From the NCBI GenBank assembly GCA_937893675.1, contig CALBGI010000081.1:1-64000 (forward strand): a stretch of DNA of 64,000 bases, written 5' to 3'. The stretch's first letter is position 1; every line of letters starts with the position of its first letter. Below the pieces are notes generated by a model. It was not told where the DNA came from and searched no databases. It saw nothing but the letters and a program-made list of their open reading frames with translations. The position numbers and the translations under genes were made by a program. Source of the stretch: an uncultured Blautia sp. (GTDB lineage Bacteria > Bacillota > Clostridia > Lachnospirales > Lachnospiraceae). This document shows, piece by piece, positions 1 to 8,245 of the stretch.

Positions 1-81
1 TTACCACATCTTTCAAGGCTTGTCAACAACTTTTTTCAAGTTTTTTTGACTTTTTTCGAAGTTGTTTTTCACAAGGCATAT

Positions 82-113
82 AAAAAAGCCGGTGTGTTAT
101 CTTCGGCTTTTTT
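82..113 (-). terminator. Rho-independent terminator after tRNA pair
   Basis: A 10-bp perfect stem (AAAAAAGCCG / CGGCTTTTTT) lies just downstream of tRNA-Met on the minus strand. The A and T runs in the stem flanks make it usable in both directions. Bases 1-81 hold no recognisable gene. Confidence 0.8.
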
Positions 114-116
114 AAA

Positions 117-190
117 TAGCGAGAGGGGGACTTGAACCCTCGACACTACGGGTATGAACCGTATGCTCTAGCCAGCTGAGCTATCTCGCC
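117..190 (-). tRNA. tRNA-Met (CAT), elongator type
   Basis: Read on the minus strand the sequence folds as a full cloverleaf. The acceptor stem starts GGCGAGA, the D-arm pairs GCTC with GAGC, the anticodon stem pairs TACGG with CCGTA around loop TTCATAC (anticodon CAT), and the T-loop is TTCAAGT. The discriminator base is A and no CCA is encoded. The anticodon stem lacks the three stacked G-C pairs of initiator tRNA and resembles the Bacillus elongator tRNA-Met. A tRNA-Ile2 with lysidine-modified CAT is the main alternative. Confidence 0.9.
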
Positions 191-205
191 ATATTTTGTA
201 AGGTA

Positions 206-278
206 TGGGGCCTATAGGGCTCGAACCTATGACCCTCTGCTTGTAAGGCAGATGCTCTCCCAGCTGAGCTAAGACCCC
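206..278 (-). tRNA. tRNA-Val (TAC)
   Basis: Minus-strand cloverleaf. Acceptor GGGGTCT pairs with AGGCCCC, the anticodon stem TCTGC/GCAGA encloses loop CTTACAA with anticodon TAC, and the T-arm carries GTTCGAGC. The discriminator is A and there is no encoded CCA. It lies 15 bases upstream of tRNA-Met and shares its promoter and terminator. Confidence 0.95.
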
Positions 279-322
279 ATATTCCTGCGTTGTTAAGCAT
301 CCCGTGCTCAACTTGCTTTGCT

Positions 323-351
323 ATTATATAATTAATATCGCCTCTTGTCAA
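323..351 (-). promoter_or_regulatory. Promoter of the tRNA-Val/tRNA-Met unit
   Basis: A perfect housekeeping promoter on the minus strand: TTGACA (346-351), 17-bp spacer, TATAAT (323-328). The start point would be about 40 bases before tRNA-Val. Confidence 0.88.
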
Positions 352-401
352 CACCTTTTTTCAAATTTTTTCAAAAATTTTTCAATCTTTCTTCAAAAGC
401 C

Positions 402-428
402 AAAAAAGCCCGAAAAACAAGGCTTTTT
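402..428 (-). terminator. Rho-independent terminator downstream of purL
   Basis: On the minus strand AAAAAGCC pairs with GGCTTTTT around a 10-base loop and continues into a T run. It is the second of two tandem hairpins between the purL stop and the tRNA promoter. Confidence 0.75.
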
Positions 429-437
429 CCCACTTGC

Positions 438-480
438 AATTCAGCGCTGCCCATCTATAAATGACAGGCAGCGCTGAATT
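438..480. terminator. Strong 14-bp hairpin after purL
   Basis: A perfect 14-bp inverted repeat (438-451 with 467-480) around a 15-base loop. The T-rich tract follows it on the plus side, so alone it would stop plus-strand transcripts. On the minus strand it probably protects or ends the purL mRNA together with the hairpin at 402-428. Confidence 0.55.
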
Positions 481-496
481 TTTTCTTTTTTATATT

Positions 497-3400
497 TTAT
501 TTGAAATATGCCACACCGGATTCAAAAATCTTCAAATCCTGCTCTCCATAAATGTTGATCGCAACGCCATTGTCACGCCGTTCGCTGTGCGCCATCTTTC
601 CAAAGACACGGCCATCCGGACTGGTGATTCCCTCAATGGCAAAGTAGGAGCCATTGACATTCCACATCTCATCGCTTACGCAGACATTTCCGTCCACATC
701 ACAATACTGGGTCGCAACCTGTCCGTTTGCAAAAAGCTTCCCGATCCACTCTTTGTTGGCAACAAAGCGTCCTTCCCCGTGGGATGCAGGATTACAGTAC
801 ACTGCGCCCGGCTTCGCATTCATGAGCCACGGAGATTTGGTGCTCACTACTTTGGTATAAACCATTTTTGAGATATGACGTCCAATGGTATTGTACGTCA
901 AAGTAGGAGAATCCTCCTTCTGTCCGCAGATTTCTCCATAGGGAACCAGACCAAGCTTAATAAGCGCCTGGAAACCATTGCAGATACCAAGAGCCAGACC
1001 ATCCCTCTCATTGAGAAGCTTCATTACAGCTTCTTTTATCTTTGCATTCTGGAAAGCAGTTGCAAAGAATTTTGCGGAGCCATCCGGTTCATCACCTGCG
1101 GAAAAACCGCCCGGGAACATGATCATCTGCGCCTGGGAAATCGCTTTTTCAAAAATTTCAACCGAATCATGGATATCCTCAGCCGTCAGGTTCTTAAATA
1201 CCTTGACGTCCACCTCTGCTCCGGCACGCTCAAAAGCGCGGGTACTGTCATACTCGCAGTTGGTGCCCGGGAATACAGGGATAAAGACTCTGGGTTTTGC
1301 CACCTTATTCCTGCACACATATACCTGCTCCGGAATATAGCAGCCATTCTCATACGTATTTTTTTCCTCGCCGGCAAAGATATAGGAAGTCGGCCCGTCC
1401 ACCGGCTTGCCGTCCAGATCAAGTGCTCCTCCAATGGTAGGAATACCGGAATCTGTCTTAAAGACATTCTCCAGCGTACCTGCCCAGCTCTTCAGCGCTT
1501 CGTCAAGCGTAAGCTCTGCATTTCCATAGGAAAGCCGTCCGTCTGCGGTCACTTCACCTACAAGCGTATAGGTAATCGAAAGCTCGCCCACTTTTCCGTC
1601 GGGAACTTCCATCAGAATATCGCCAAAACCTGCGCCAAAGAAATCTCTGGCATCCAGATTATGTTCCATCTTCACTCCCAAGCCGTTTCCAAGCGCCATT
1701 TTGCTCACTGCTGCCGCAATGCCGTGGCGGTCAAGCGCATAGGCAGAAATCACCCTGCCCGCCTGAATGTCCTGGTGAAGCTTCTCATACTGCTCCATAA
1801 GAGCCGGATAATCCGGAAGGTCATAAGCATCTTTGGGCGCACGAAGCCATACCAGCTTGCTGCCCGCTTTTTTCAGCTCCGGTGTGATGACATCGGAAAG
1901 TTTTGCCACATCCACTGCAAAAGATACCAGTGTAGGCGGAACATCAATGTCATTAAAGCTTCCGGACATACTGTCTTTGCCGCCAATAGAAGGCAGTCCA
2001 AAGCCCAGCTGTGCCGCATAAGCGCCGAGAAGGGCACAGAACGGCTGACTCCAGCGCGCGGGATCTTCCGTCATACGGCGGAAATATTCCTGGAACGTAA
2101 AACGGATCTTTTTGTAGTCGCCGCCGGCTGCCACGATCTTCGCAACGGATTCTGTCACCGCCCAGGCTGCGCCGTGGTACGGGCTCCAGGAGGACAGATA
2201 CGGATCAAAGCCATAGCTCATCATGGTGACCGTATTGGTTTCGCCCTTCAGTACCGGCACCTTAGCCACCATAGTCTGCGTCTCTGTAAGCTGATATTTG
2301 CCTCCATAAGGCATGAACACACTGCCTGCCCCGATCGAGCCGTCAAACATCTCTACCAGGCCTTTCTGCGAGCATACATTTAAGTCAGAAAGCGTTTCCA
2401 GCCATTTCGCCTTAACGTCAGCCACATCGGGGCGCTCTGCAAACAGATTTCCCTCTTTGTTGGGAATGTCTACAGATACTTTTGTTTCCTGATGCGCGCC
2501 ATTCGTGTCAAGGAATGCACGGGAAATATTTACAATCTCTTTGTCTCTCCACACAAGGACCAGACGGGGTTCTTCTGTCACAACCGCAACCGGAACCGCC
2601 TCCAGATTCTCTTCATTTGCATATTTCAGGAAGGTATCCACGTCTTTGGGATCCACAACCACAGCCATACGCTCCTGAGATTCGGAAATGGCAATTTCTG
2701 TTCCGTCAAGACCGGCATATTTCTTGGGAACCTTGTTCAGATCTACGCGAAGTCCTGCCGCAAGCTCTCCAATGGCAACAGAGACACCGCCGGCGCCAAA
2801 GTCATTGCACTTCTTGATCAGGCTGCTCACTTCTTCTCTTCGGAACATACGCTGGATCTTGCGCTCTGTAGGTGCATTTCCCTTCTGTACCTCTGCACCG
2901 CAGACCTCAATGGAAGCCTCGGTATGTACCTTTGAGGAACCGGTTGCCCCGCCGATTCCATCTCGTCCGGTACGTCCGCCAAGAAGGATGATGATATCTC
3001 CCGGATCGGAGTTTTCACGGATAACTGCACGTCTCGGAGCCGCGCCGAGGACCGCGCCGATCTCCATACGCTTTGCCACATAATCCGGATGATAGATTTC
3101 TTTTACATAGCCGGTCGCCAGACCGATCTGGTTGCCGTAAGAGCTGTAGCCGTGAGCCGCGCCGCGCACCAGCTTCTTCTGCGGAAGCTTGCCCTTCAGG
3201 GTATCTCCCACCGGAACCGTTGGATCTGCCGCTCCGGTAACGCGCATTGCCTGATACACATAGGTACGTCCGGAAAGCGGATCACGGATCGCACCGCCAA
3301 GACAGGTGGCTGCTCCGCCGAACGGCTCGATTTCCGTCGGATGATTGTGTGTCTCGTTTTTGAAGTTGATGAGCCACTCCTCTTCCTTGCCGTTTACATC

Positions 3401-4330
3401 CACAGGAACCACAATGCTGCACGCATTGATCTCGTCGGATTCCTCCTGGTCTGCAAGCTTTCCTTCGGATTTTAATTTTTTCATGGCAAGAAGAGCCAGG
3501 TCCATGAGGCAGATAAATTTGTCGTCCCTGCCCTTATAAAGAACTTCCCTGTCTGCCAGATAATGATGATAGGTGCTGACAATGGGCTCTTTGTAATCGC
3601 CCTCGCCAAAATTTACTTCTGTGAGCTCTGTAGAAAATGTGGTGTGACGACAATGGTCAGACCAGTAGGTGTCAAGAACACGGATTTCCGTCACAGACGG
3701 ATCGCGCTTCTCTTCCTCCCTGAAATACTTCTGGATATGAAGAAAATCCCGGAAGGTCATGGCGAGATTTAGGGAATCGTAAAGCTCTCTGAGACTGTCC
3801 TCTGCCATATCCATAAAGCCTTCAAAAATCTCAACATCCGCAGGCTCGTCAAAAACAGCAACCAGCGTCTCCGGCTTCTCCATGCCGGTCTCTCTGGAAT
3901 CCACGGGATTGATGCAATGATTCTTTACTGCTGCAAACTCTTCGTCTGTCATGTTTCCTTCCAGCACATAGGTGGTCGCAGAACGGATGATCGGCTGTGC
4001 CTTTTCATCCAGAAACTGTACGCACTGTACGGCGGAATCTGCTCTCTGGTCAAACTGGCCCGGCAGATATTCTACAGAAAACATTCTTGCATTTTCTGCT
4101 GTCTCAAAGGTTTCCAGATAGAGGTCGTCTACCGGAGGCTCCGCAAATACAGTTCTGCATGCTCTCTCAAAAACCTCATCGGAAATGTTTTCCACATCAT
4201 AACGGATCAGCACCCGTACAGCGGTGATGCTTTCAATCCCAAGGTAGCTGCTGATTTCATGTTTCAGTTCCTTTGCCTGTACTGCAAAATTCGGTTTCTT
4301 TTCTACATAAACGCGTCTTACGTTGCTCAT
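497..4330 (-). CDS. purL: Phosphoribosylformylglycinamidine synthase, single-chain PurL
   Basis: Catalyses the fourth step of purine biosynthesis: FGAR + glutamine + ATP to FGAM, in the cytosol. The 1277-residue chain is the large fused type. It has an N-terminal PurS-like region, two AIR-synthase-type ATP domains with the DTYWSDHCRHTTF signature, and a C-terminal class I glutaminase with nucleophile Cys about 1117 (GICNGFQ) and the His-x-Glu pair in AHSER about 1248. Start 4330 was chosen because AGGAG lies 5 bases before this ATG. An in-frame ATG at 4345 overlaps the mrp stop but has no ribosome site. It is the last gene of a csoR-mrp-purL run, followed by two hairpins. Family assignment is firm; operon membership is inferred from spacing. 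Confidence 0.96.
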   Translation of the reverse strand: MSNVRRVYVEKKPNFAVQAKELKHEISSYLGIESITAVRVLIRYDVENISDEVFERACRTVFAEPPVDDLYLETFETAENARMFSVEYLPGQFDQRADSAVQCVQFLDEKAQPIIRSATTYVLEGNMTDEEFAAVKNHCINPVDSRETGMEKPETLVAVFDEPADVEIFEGFMDMAEDSLRELYDSLNLAMTFRDFLHIQKYFREEEKRDPSVTEIRVLDTYWSDHCRHTTFSTELTEVNFGEGDYKEPIVSTYHHYLADREVLYKGRDDKFICLMDLALLAMKKLKSEGKLADQEESDEINACSIVVPVDVNGKEEEWLINFKNETHNHPTEIEPFGGAATCLGGAIRDPLSGRTYVYQAMRVTGAADPTVPVGDTLKGKLPQKKLVRGAAHGYSSYGNQIGLATGYVKEIYHPDYVAKRMEIGAVLGAAPRRAVIRENSDPGDIIILLGGRTGRDGIGGATGSSKVHTEASIEVCGAEVQKGNAPTERKIQRMFRREEVSSLIKKCNDFGAGGVSVAIGELAAGLRVDLNKVPKKYAGLDGTEIAISESQERMAVVVDPKDVDTFLKYANEENLEAVPVAVVTEEPRLVLVWRDKEIVNISRAFLDTNGAHQETKVSVDIPNKEGNLFAERPDVADVKAKWLETLSDLNVCSQKGLVEMFDGSIGAGSVFMPYGGKYQLTETQTMVAKVPVLKGETNTVTMMSYGFDPYLSSWSPYHGAAWAVTESVAKIVAAGGDYKKIRFTFQEYFRRMTEDPARWSQPFCALLGAYAAQLGFGLPSIGGKDSMSGSFNDIDVPPTLVSFAVDVAKLSDVITPELKKAGSKLVWLRAPKDAYDLPDYPALMEQYEKLHQDIQAGRVISAYALDRHGIAAAVSKMALGNGLGVKMEHNLDARDFFGAGFGDILMEVPDGKVGELSITYTLVGEVTADGRLSYGNAELTLDEALKSWAGTLENVFKTDSGIPTIGGALDLDGKPVDGPTSYIFAGEEKNTYENGCYIPEQVYVCRNKVAKPRVFIPVFPGTNCEYDSTRAFERAGAEVDVKVFKNLTAEDIHDSVEIFEKAISQAQMIMFPGGFSAGDEPDGSAKFFATAFQNAKIKEAVMKLLNERDGLALGICNGFQALIKLGLVPYGEICGQKEDSPTLTYNTIGRHISKMVYTKVVSTKSPWLMNAKPGAVYCNPASHGEGRFVANKEWIGKLFANGQVATQYCDVDGNVCVSDEMWNVNGSYFAIEGITSPDGRVFGKMAHSERRDNGVAINIYGEQDLKIFESGVAYFK

Positions 4331-4341
4331 GGAAGCTCCTT

Positions 4342-5172
4342 TCATCTTGGCATAACTGCCTGTGCGTCTTTGATATATTCATTTTCAATTTCGCCAAATT
4401 TTCCGCTGTCTGCCTTCTTGGCCAGCTCTGCATCAATGGGCATTTTTCCCAGAACCGCAACTTTAAGTTCTGCAGCGATCTCGTCAATATGGCTCTCTCC
4501 GAACACCTTGATCTCTTTTCCACAGTCCGGACATTTCACAAAGCTGTAGTTCTCCACAATGCCAAGCACCGGCACTTTCATCATCTCAGCCATGTTGTAG
4601 GCCTTCTTTACGATCATGCGCACCAGATCCTGCGGTGAAGTCACGATCACAACCCCATCCAGAGGCAGGGACTGAAATGCCGTCAGCGGCACATCTCCGG
4701 TTCCCGGAGGCATGTCCACAAAAAGGTAATCAAGCTCGCCCCAGATAACATCGGTCCAGAACTGTTTTACCATGTTTGCAAGAATCGGGCCCCGCCAGAT
4801 AACCGGCGTATCCTCCGTCGGCAGGAGAAGATTGACGGACATCACCTTAATTCCGTTATCCGTTACCATGGGATAAATCCCATTGTCATCTGCCTGGGCT
4901 GCACCAGTGAGTCCGTACATTTTGGGAATGGACGGCCCTGTGATATCCGCGTCCATAATTCCTATGCGGTATCCCTTTGACGCCATCAGATTTGCAAGAG
5001 AACCGGTTACAAAGGATTTTCCCACGCCTCCCTTGCCGCTGACAACCCCGATCACATGCTTCACTTCAGAGTAGATGTTAAGCTCTGCGAGAAAGCTCTG
5101 CGGCTTGTCTTTTTGGCTGCATCCTTCGCAGCTTGTCTTATCACATGTTGTACTGCCACATTCTTTTGCCAT
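4342..5172 (-). CDS. mrp: Mrp/NBP35-family Fe-S cluster carrier ATPase
   Basis: A 276-residue P-loop ATPase of the Mrp/ApbC type. The deviant Walker A SGKGGVGKS sits at residues 45-53. A Cys-rich N-terminus (Cys5, 10, 15, 18) and a C-terminal CPDC pair (Cys214, Cys217) could hold an Fe-S cluster, as in the NBP35 branch. By family knowledge it carries clusters to apo-enzymes in the cytosol. It follows csoR by 51 bases and its stop lies 11 bases before the chosen purL start, so it is probably cotranscribed with both. Why a metal sensor, a cluster carrier and a purine enzyme sit together is not known. Confidence 0.92.
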   Translation of the reverse strand: MAKECGSTTCDKTSCEGCSQKDKPQSFLAELNIYSEVKHVIGVVSGKGGVGKSFVTGSLANLMASKGYRIGIMDADITGPSIPKMYGLTGAAQADDNGIYPMVTDNGIKVMSVNLLLPTEDTPVIWRGPILANMVKQFWTDVIWGELDYLFVDMPPGTGDVPLTAFQSLPLDGVVIVTSPQDLVRMIVKKAYNMAEMMKVPVLGIVENYSFVKCPDCGKEIKVFGESHIDEIAAELKVAVLGKMPIDAELAKKADSGKFGEIENEYIKDAQAVMPR

Positions 5173-5223
5173 TTTGATTCTCCTTCATCATTAAATTATT
5201 ATGGAACAGCTTTCGCTGCACGC

Positions 5224-5607
5224 TTACTTCATAAAACGGTCTATGGCGCGCTCCAGTTCCTTGATCGCTTCCCTGTCACCACATTCCACCGCGTCCACAA
5301 TGCAGTGCTCGATATGATCCTGCAAAATGATCTTTCCGGTGTTGTTGATCGCTGCCTTCACTGCCGAAAGCTGTATCAGAACCTCGCTGCAGTCTCTGCC
5401 GCTCTCCACCATGCGCTTGATCGATTCCAGATGTCCAATGGCTCTGGACAAACGGTTCAGGACCGATTTTGTGTGCTCATGGCTGTGGGTATGCCCATGG
5501 CCTTCATGACTGTGGCTTTCATGACTGTGGCCGTGGTCCTCATGGGTGTGCTCCACAACCGTCCCGTCCGGAAACTTGTGTACGTGAGTCTCTTTTATAT
5601 CGCTCAT
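5224..5607 (-). CDS. csoR: CsoR-family metal-sensing repressor with His-rich head
   Basis: 127 residues. The C-terminal part (about 47-127) is the all-helical CsoR/RcnR fold (DUF156) that binds operator DNA and is released by metal. Cys73, His98 and Cys102 have exactly the 25- and 4-residue spacing of the Cu(I)-binding Cys-His-Cys triad of CsoR. Residues 1-46 form an extra segment with 14 histidines in HxH and HGH runs, more typical of nickel or zinc storage. The gene leads the run csoR-mrp-purL. No copper ATPase is adjacent, so its target is uncertain. Copper sensing is inferred from the triad; the His-rich head could broaden or tune metal binding. Confidence 0.88.
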   Translation of the reverse strand: MSDIKETHVHKFPDGTVVEHTHEDHGHSHESHSHEGHGHTHSHEHTKSVLNRLSRAIGHLESIKRMVESGRDCSEVLIQLSAVKAAINNTGKIILQDHIEHCIVDAVECGDREAIKELERAIDRFMK

Positions 5608-5737
5608 GGGTATATTCTCCCTCTTAGAAATTTGAGATTACCGGTCAGGTCAAACCGTTCCTCAACGTCGTTCCTGCGCTTCTGTGCAGGCCAGACGGAT
5701 CCGGACTTCTGACAGGACAATCCTTTTAAGCAGCTCT

Positions 5738-5767
5738 AGTATAGCACAACTCCTAAATCTCTGTAAA
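5738..5767 (-). promoter_or_regulatory. Putative promoter of csoR-mrp-purL
   Basis: Minus-strand TTTACA (5762-5767), 18-bp spacer, TATACT (5738-5743) preceded by TGC (extended -10). It overlaps the 3' end of the upstream small gene and leaves a leader of about 125 bases before csoR. Confidence 0.6.
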
Positions 5768-5980
5768 GGAGCAGCGCTGCTTTATCCCGGAAGTTACAAT
5801 ATCAAAAACAACCGTTCCGTCCGGCAGGTCTGTTCTCTCGTAGGAAACCTCCTTGCCCTGGAATTTTTTCTTCACATATTCCTCAAGATCCGAAATCTCT
5901 GCTTCCTCCACAAATACATCCCGCATCTGATTTCTGGGACATTTATTAAAAATTTCCCATATCACTTCGTATTCTTTCAT
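5753..5980 (-). CDS. Small conserved-looking protein of unknown function
   Basis: 75 residues, not recognised. Start 5980 was chosen because AGGAG lies 6 bases upstream; a longer frame up to 6079 would run over the promoter. The protein is acidic and soluble-looking, with Cys14 in a KCPRNQMRD segment and Cys70 near the C-terminus, and no membrane segment. It is transcribed away from xpt from a shared divergent promoter region. Its stop is 145 bases before csoR. Confidence 0.65.
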   Translation of the reverse strand: MKEYEVIWEIFNKCPRNQMRDVFVEEAEISDLEEYVKKKFQGKEVSYERTDLPDGTVVFDIVTSGIKQRCSFTEI

Positions 5981-6038
5981 GGCAGGCTCCTTTGTTCTTT
6001 CCATATTTTTGTCCGGCATCGGCCGGCACCTACGGATC

Positions 6039-6067
6039 ATTATAATTATTTTATGATTTTTTGTCAA
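6039..6067 (-). promoter_or_regulatory. Consensus promoter of the 75-residue gene
   Basis: Minus strand: TTGACA (6062-6067), 17-bp spacer, TATAAT (6039-6044), a perfect match to the housekeeping consensus. It lies only 6 bases from the divergent xpt promoter -35 box. Confidence 0.85.
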
Positions 6068-6073
6068 AAATAA

Positions 6074-6102
6074 TTGCACTTCGTCATATTTTAGCGTATC
6101 AT
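6074..6102 (+). promoter_or_regulatory. Promoter of xpt
   Basis: TTGCAC (6074-6079), 17-bp spacer, TATCAT (6097-6102). The leader is then only about 45 bases, too short for the purine riboswitch that precedes xpt in many Bacilli. Confidence 0.75.
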
Positions 6103-6151
6103 AAAAATATTAAGCTGAAAAATCAAGATTTTTCGTCAAAGGAGAAAAAAC

Positions 6152-6724
6152 ATGCAGCTTTTAAAAGAACGTATTTTAAAAGACGGAGTTGTAAAGCCCG
6201 GAAATGTTTTGAAAGTAGACAGTTTTCTGAATCATCAGATGGACATTGACCTTATCAATGAAATCGGCAAGGAGTTCCAACGCCGTTTTGCCGGCTGTCC
6301 GATCAATAAGGTACTCACCATTGAAGCCTCCGGCATCGGCATCGCCTGCATTGCCGCCCAGTATTTCCACGCTCCTGTGGTCTTTGCCAAAAAGGCGCAG
6401 AGCATCAACCTGGACGGTGAAATGTACACCACAAAGGTGGAATCCTTCACCCACAAAAAAGTATACGACGTCATCCTCTCCAAGAAATTCCTCGGCCCCC
6501 AGGACCATGTTCTTCTGATCGATGATTTTCTCGCCAATGGATGTGCGCTTCTGGGACTGATCGACATTGTCAAAAAATCCGGCGCAACTCTGGAAGGCGC
6601 CGGTATTGTCATCGAAAAAGGCTTCCAGTCCGGCGGACAGACCATTCGCGACATGGGGATCCATCTGGAATCTCTGGCAATTATTGATTCCATGACCGAC
6701 GACAGTCTGACCTTTCGGGAATAA
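6152..6724 (+). CDS. xpt: Xanthine phosphoribosyltransferase
   Basis: 190 residues, the usual length. It salvages xanthine to XMP with PRPP in the cytosol. The type I PRTase PRPP loop is visible as VLLIDDFLANG near residues 124-134, and the N-terminal MQLLKERIL start is typical of Xpt. AAAGGAG lies 7 bases before the ATG. It is monocistronic, with its own promoter and the terminator at 6747-6808. No purine riboswitch was found in the leader. Confidence 0.95.
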   Translation: MQLLKERILKDGVVKPGNVLKVDSFLNHQMDIDLINEIGKEFQRRFAGCPINKVLTIEASGIGIACIAAQYFHAPVVFAKKAQSINLDGEMYTTKVESFTHKKVYDVILSKKFLGPQDHVLLIDDFLANGCALLGLIDIVKKSGATLEGAGIVIEKGFQSGGQTIRDMGIHLESLAIIDSMTDDSLTFRE

Positions 6725-6746
6725 ACTACATAACAAAAACACAGAA

Positions 6747-6808
6747 GAGCTGTTGCAATATGGCGTTCCGGCAGATCCGCCGGAACTCTATCACAACAGC
6801 TCCTTTTT
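6747..6808. terminator. Shared terminator of xpt and the convergent lipoprotein gene
   Basis: Outer stem GAGCTGTTG (6747-6755) pairs with CAACAGCTC (6794-6802), with an inner TTCCGGC/GCCGGAA stem. CTTTTTAT follows on the plus side. The convergent lipoprotein gene ends inside its T tract. Confidence 0.8.
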
Positions 6809-8213
6809 ATGCTTCTTTCGTTGTAAGTGCGGCCGTTGGCTTCGGCGTCTCTTCCGGGGCCTCGGTGGGTGTCGGCTCCGGCTCTTCCGTCGGCGCAGGC
6901 TCAGCTGCTTCGGTGGGTTCCGGTTTTGGTGTCGCTGTCGGCGCTTCCGTCACACGCAGTTCCTGTGTCACTGCCGGCGTCGCTGTCACCGTTGGCTCCG
7001 GCGTCACTGTCGGCTCCGGTACAGGCGTTTCAGTGATCTCCGGCTCCACCTGCTCTGCCGTATAGTAGCCATTGTCAATGAGCAGCTGGTAATTCCCCGC
7101 ATCAATCAGCTGCAGATCACAGGTATTTGTGCGGATGATCCGTCTGCCGTTGTCATACTGTTCGTAATCTGTCACTTCCGGGTCTTCTCCCTGAAGCTTT
7201 GCCGTCACCATTTCCACACACTCCTGCGCAAGCGTGCGATTGTCGCAAAATACCGTACAGCTCTGGCTGCCTTCCGCGACACGCTTCACTGCCTCCGCTT
7301 CGCTTCCGGCACCGGTTATCACAGGCCATCCTTCCTGCCCGGGCACGTATCCCATTTCTTTGACAAGGCCGGATACCGCCCCTGCAAAAGCATCCTTTGC
7401 CGTACAGATAATATCCGGCATGCTGCCGTCTGCATAAAACTCCTGAAGGATCAAAGACAGCTCTCTCTTCACAGTTTCTTCGCTGCCCCGCATCACAGAG
7501 GCATCGTCAAAACTGGTACGGCCGGAGGGGCAGACAAGGGTACCATCCTCAAAATAGGGATTCAAAACTTCCATTACCCCATTATAAAAAAACAGCTCCT
7601 CCGTACTGTCCGGCTCTCCCATAAAGAATTCTATGCTCCGCGTCTGTTTTTCCTCTCGCGCACTCTCAAGCTGCGCCTGTTCCACGATCGCGTTTCCTAC
7701 CGTCTGTCCCATGGTCCTTGTATTAAAGGTCACAAAATATGACACTGCATCTGAATTCATGATCAGATCATCATAGGAAAATACCGATACAGACTGTTCT
7801 TTTGCCTGCGCAAGACTTTCCTCCAGACTGTATACATCCACAGGCGCGACCACAAGGGCATCCACCTCTGCCGCCAGCAGTTCTCTGATCTGCGCTTCCT
7901 GGGAAGCAGCGTCATTGTCTGCCCACAAAACAGAAGTCTCATACCCAGCCTCCGCAAAGCTTTCCTGAAGCTTCTGGGCATCTGCGGCCCAGCGCTCGTC
8001 TGTCTCTTCCGAGGGAAGACATACGCCTACCGTGCCGTGCGGTTTCTCTTCTTCCTCCTCCGGCTCCTCTGCGTTTTCAACCTCGTCATCTTTCCCGCTT
8101 TCAATATCCGCACTCGTCTTGGCCGCTTCCGTGGCTTTATTCGTGCCGCAGCCTGAAAATGCTGCCGTCAAAAGCAGACTTCCCAAAAGAATTCCTGCTG
8201 TTCTTTTTTTCAT
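6807..8213 (-). CDS. Sugar-binding lipoprotein with long Pro/Thr/Glu tail
   Basis: 468 residues. A signal peptide ends in lipobox FSGC (Cys22). An acidic linker (about 40-60) precedes a type I periplasmic-binding-protein fold resembling xylose/ChvE-like proteins. Residues about 390-468 are an unusual low-complexity tail of alternating Pro, Thr and Glu (TPEPTVT, PTEEPEPTPTE). No permease or ATPase gene is adjacent, so it is an orphan binding protein. It may feed a remote importer or act as a sensor. It follows a WYL-type regulator by 32 bases, so the two are probably cotranscribed. The tail may span the cell wall. Sugar specificity is unknown. Confidence 0.82.
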   Translation of the reverse strand: MKKRTAGILLGSLLLTAAFSGCGTNKATEAAKTSADIESGKDDEVENAEEPEEEEEKPHGTVGVCLPSEETDERWAADAQKLQESFAEAGYETSVLWADNDAASQEAQIRELLAAEVDALVVAPVDVYSLEESLAQAKEQSVSVFSYDDLIMNSDAVSYFVTFNTRTMGQTVGNAIVEQAQLESAREEKQTRSIEFFMGEPDSTEELFFYNGVMEVLNPYFEDGTLVCPSGRTSFDDASVMRGSEETVKRELSLILQEFYADGSMPDIICTAKDAFAGAVSGLVKEMGYVPGQEGWPVITGAGSEAEAVKRVAEGSQSCTVFCDNRTLAQECVEMVTAKLQGEDPEVTDYEQYDNGRRIIRTNTCDLQLIDAGNYQLLIDNGYYTAEQVEPEITETPVPEPTVTPEPTVTATPAVTQELRVTEAPTATPKPEPTEAAEPAPTEEPEPTPTEAPEETPKPTAALTTKEA

Positions 8214-8245
8214 AATCGGTTTCCTTTCTTCGACAAATCTCAGAT

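Noticed and set aside
875..2383. 502-codon plus-strand open frame
   Set aside because: It lies antisense to purL, whose product is complete and unmistakable; the translated sequence has no family features and no ribosome site. It is a codon-bias shadow.
6103..6151. Purine riboswitch before xpt
   Set aside because: The predicted leader is about 45 bases, without the conserved kissing loops or P1 stem of the purine aptamer.
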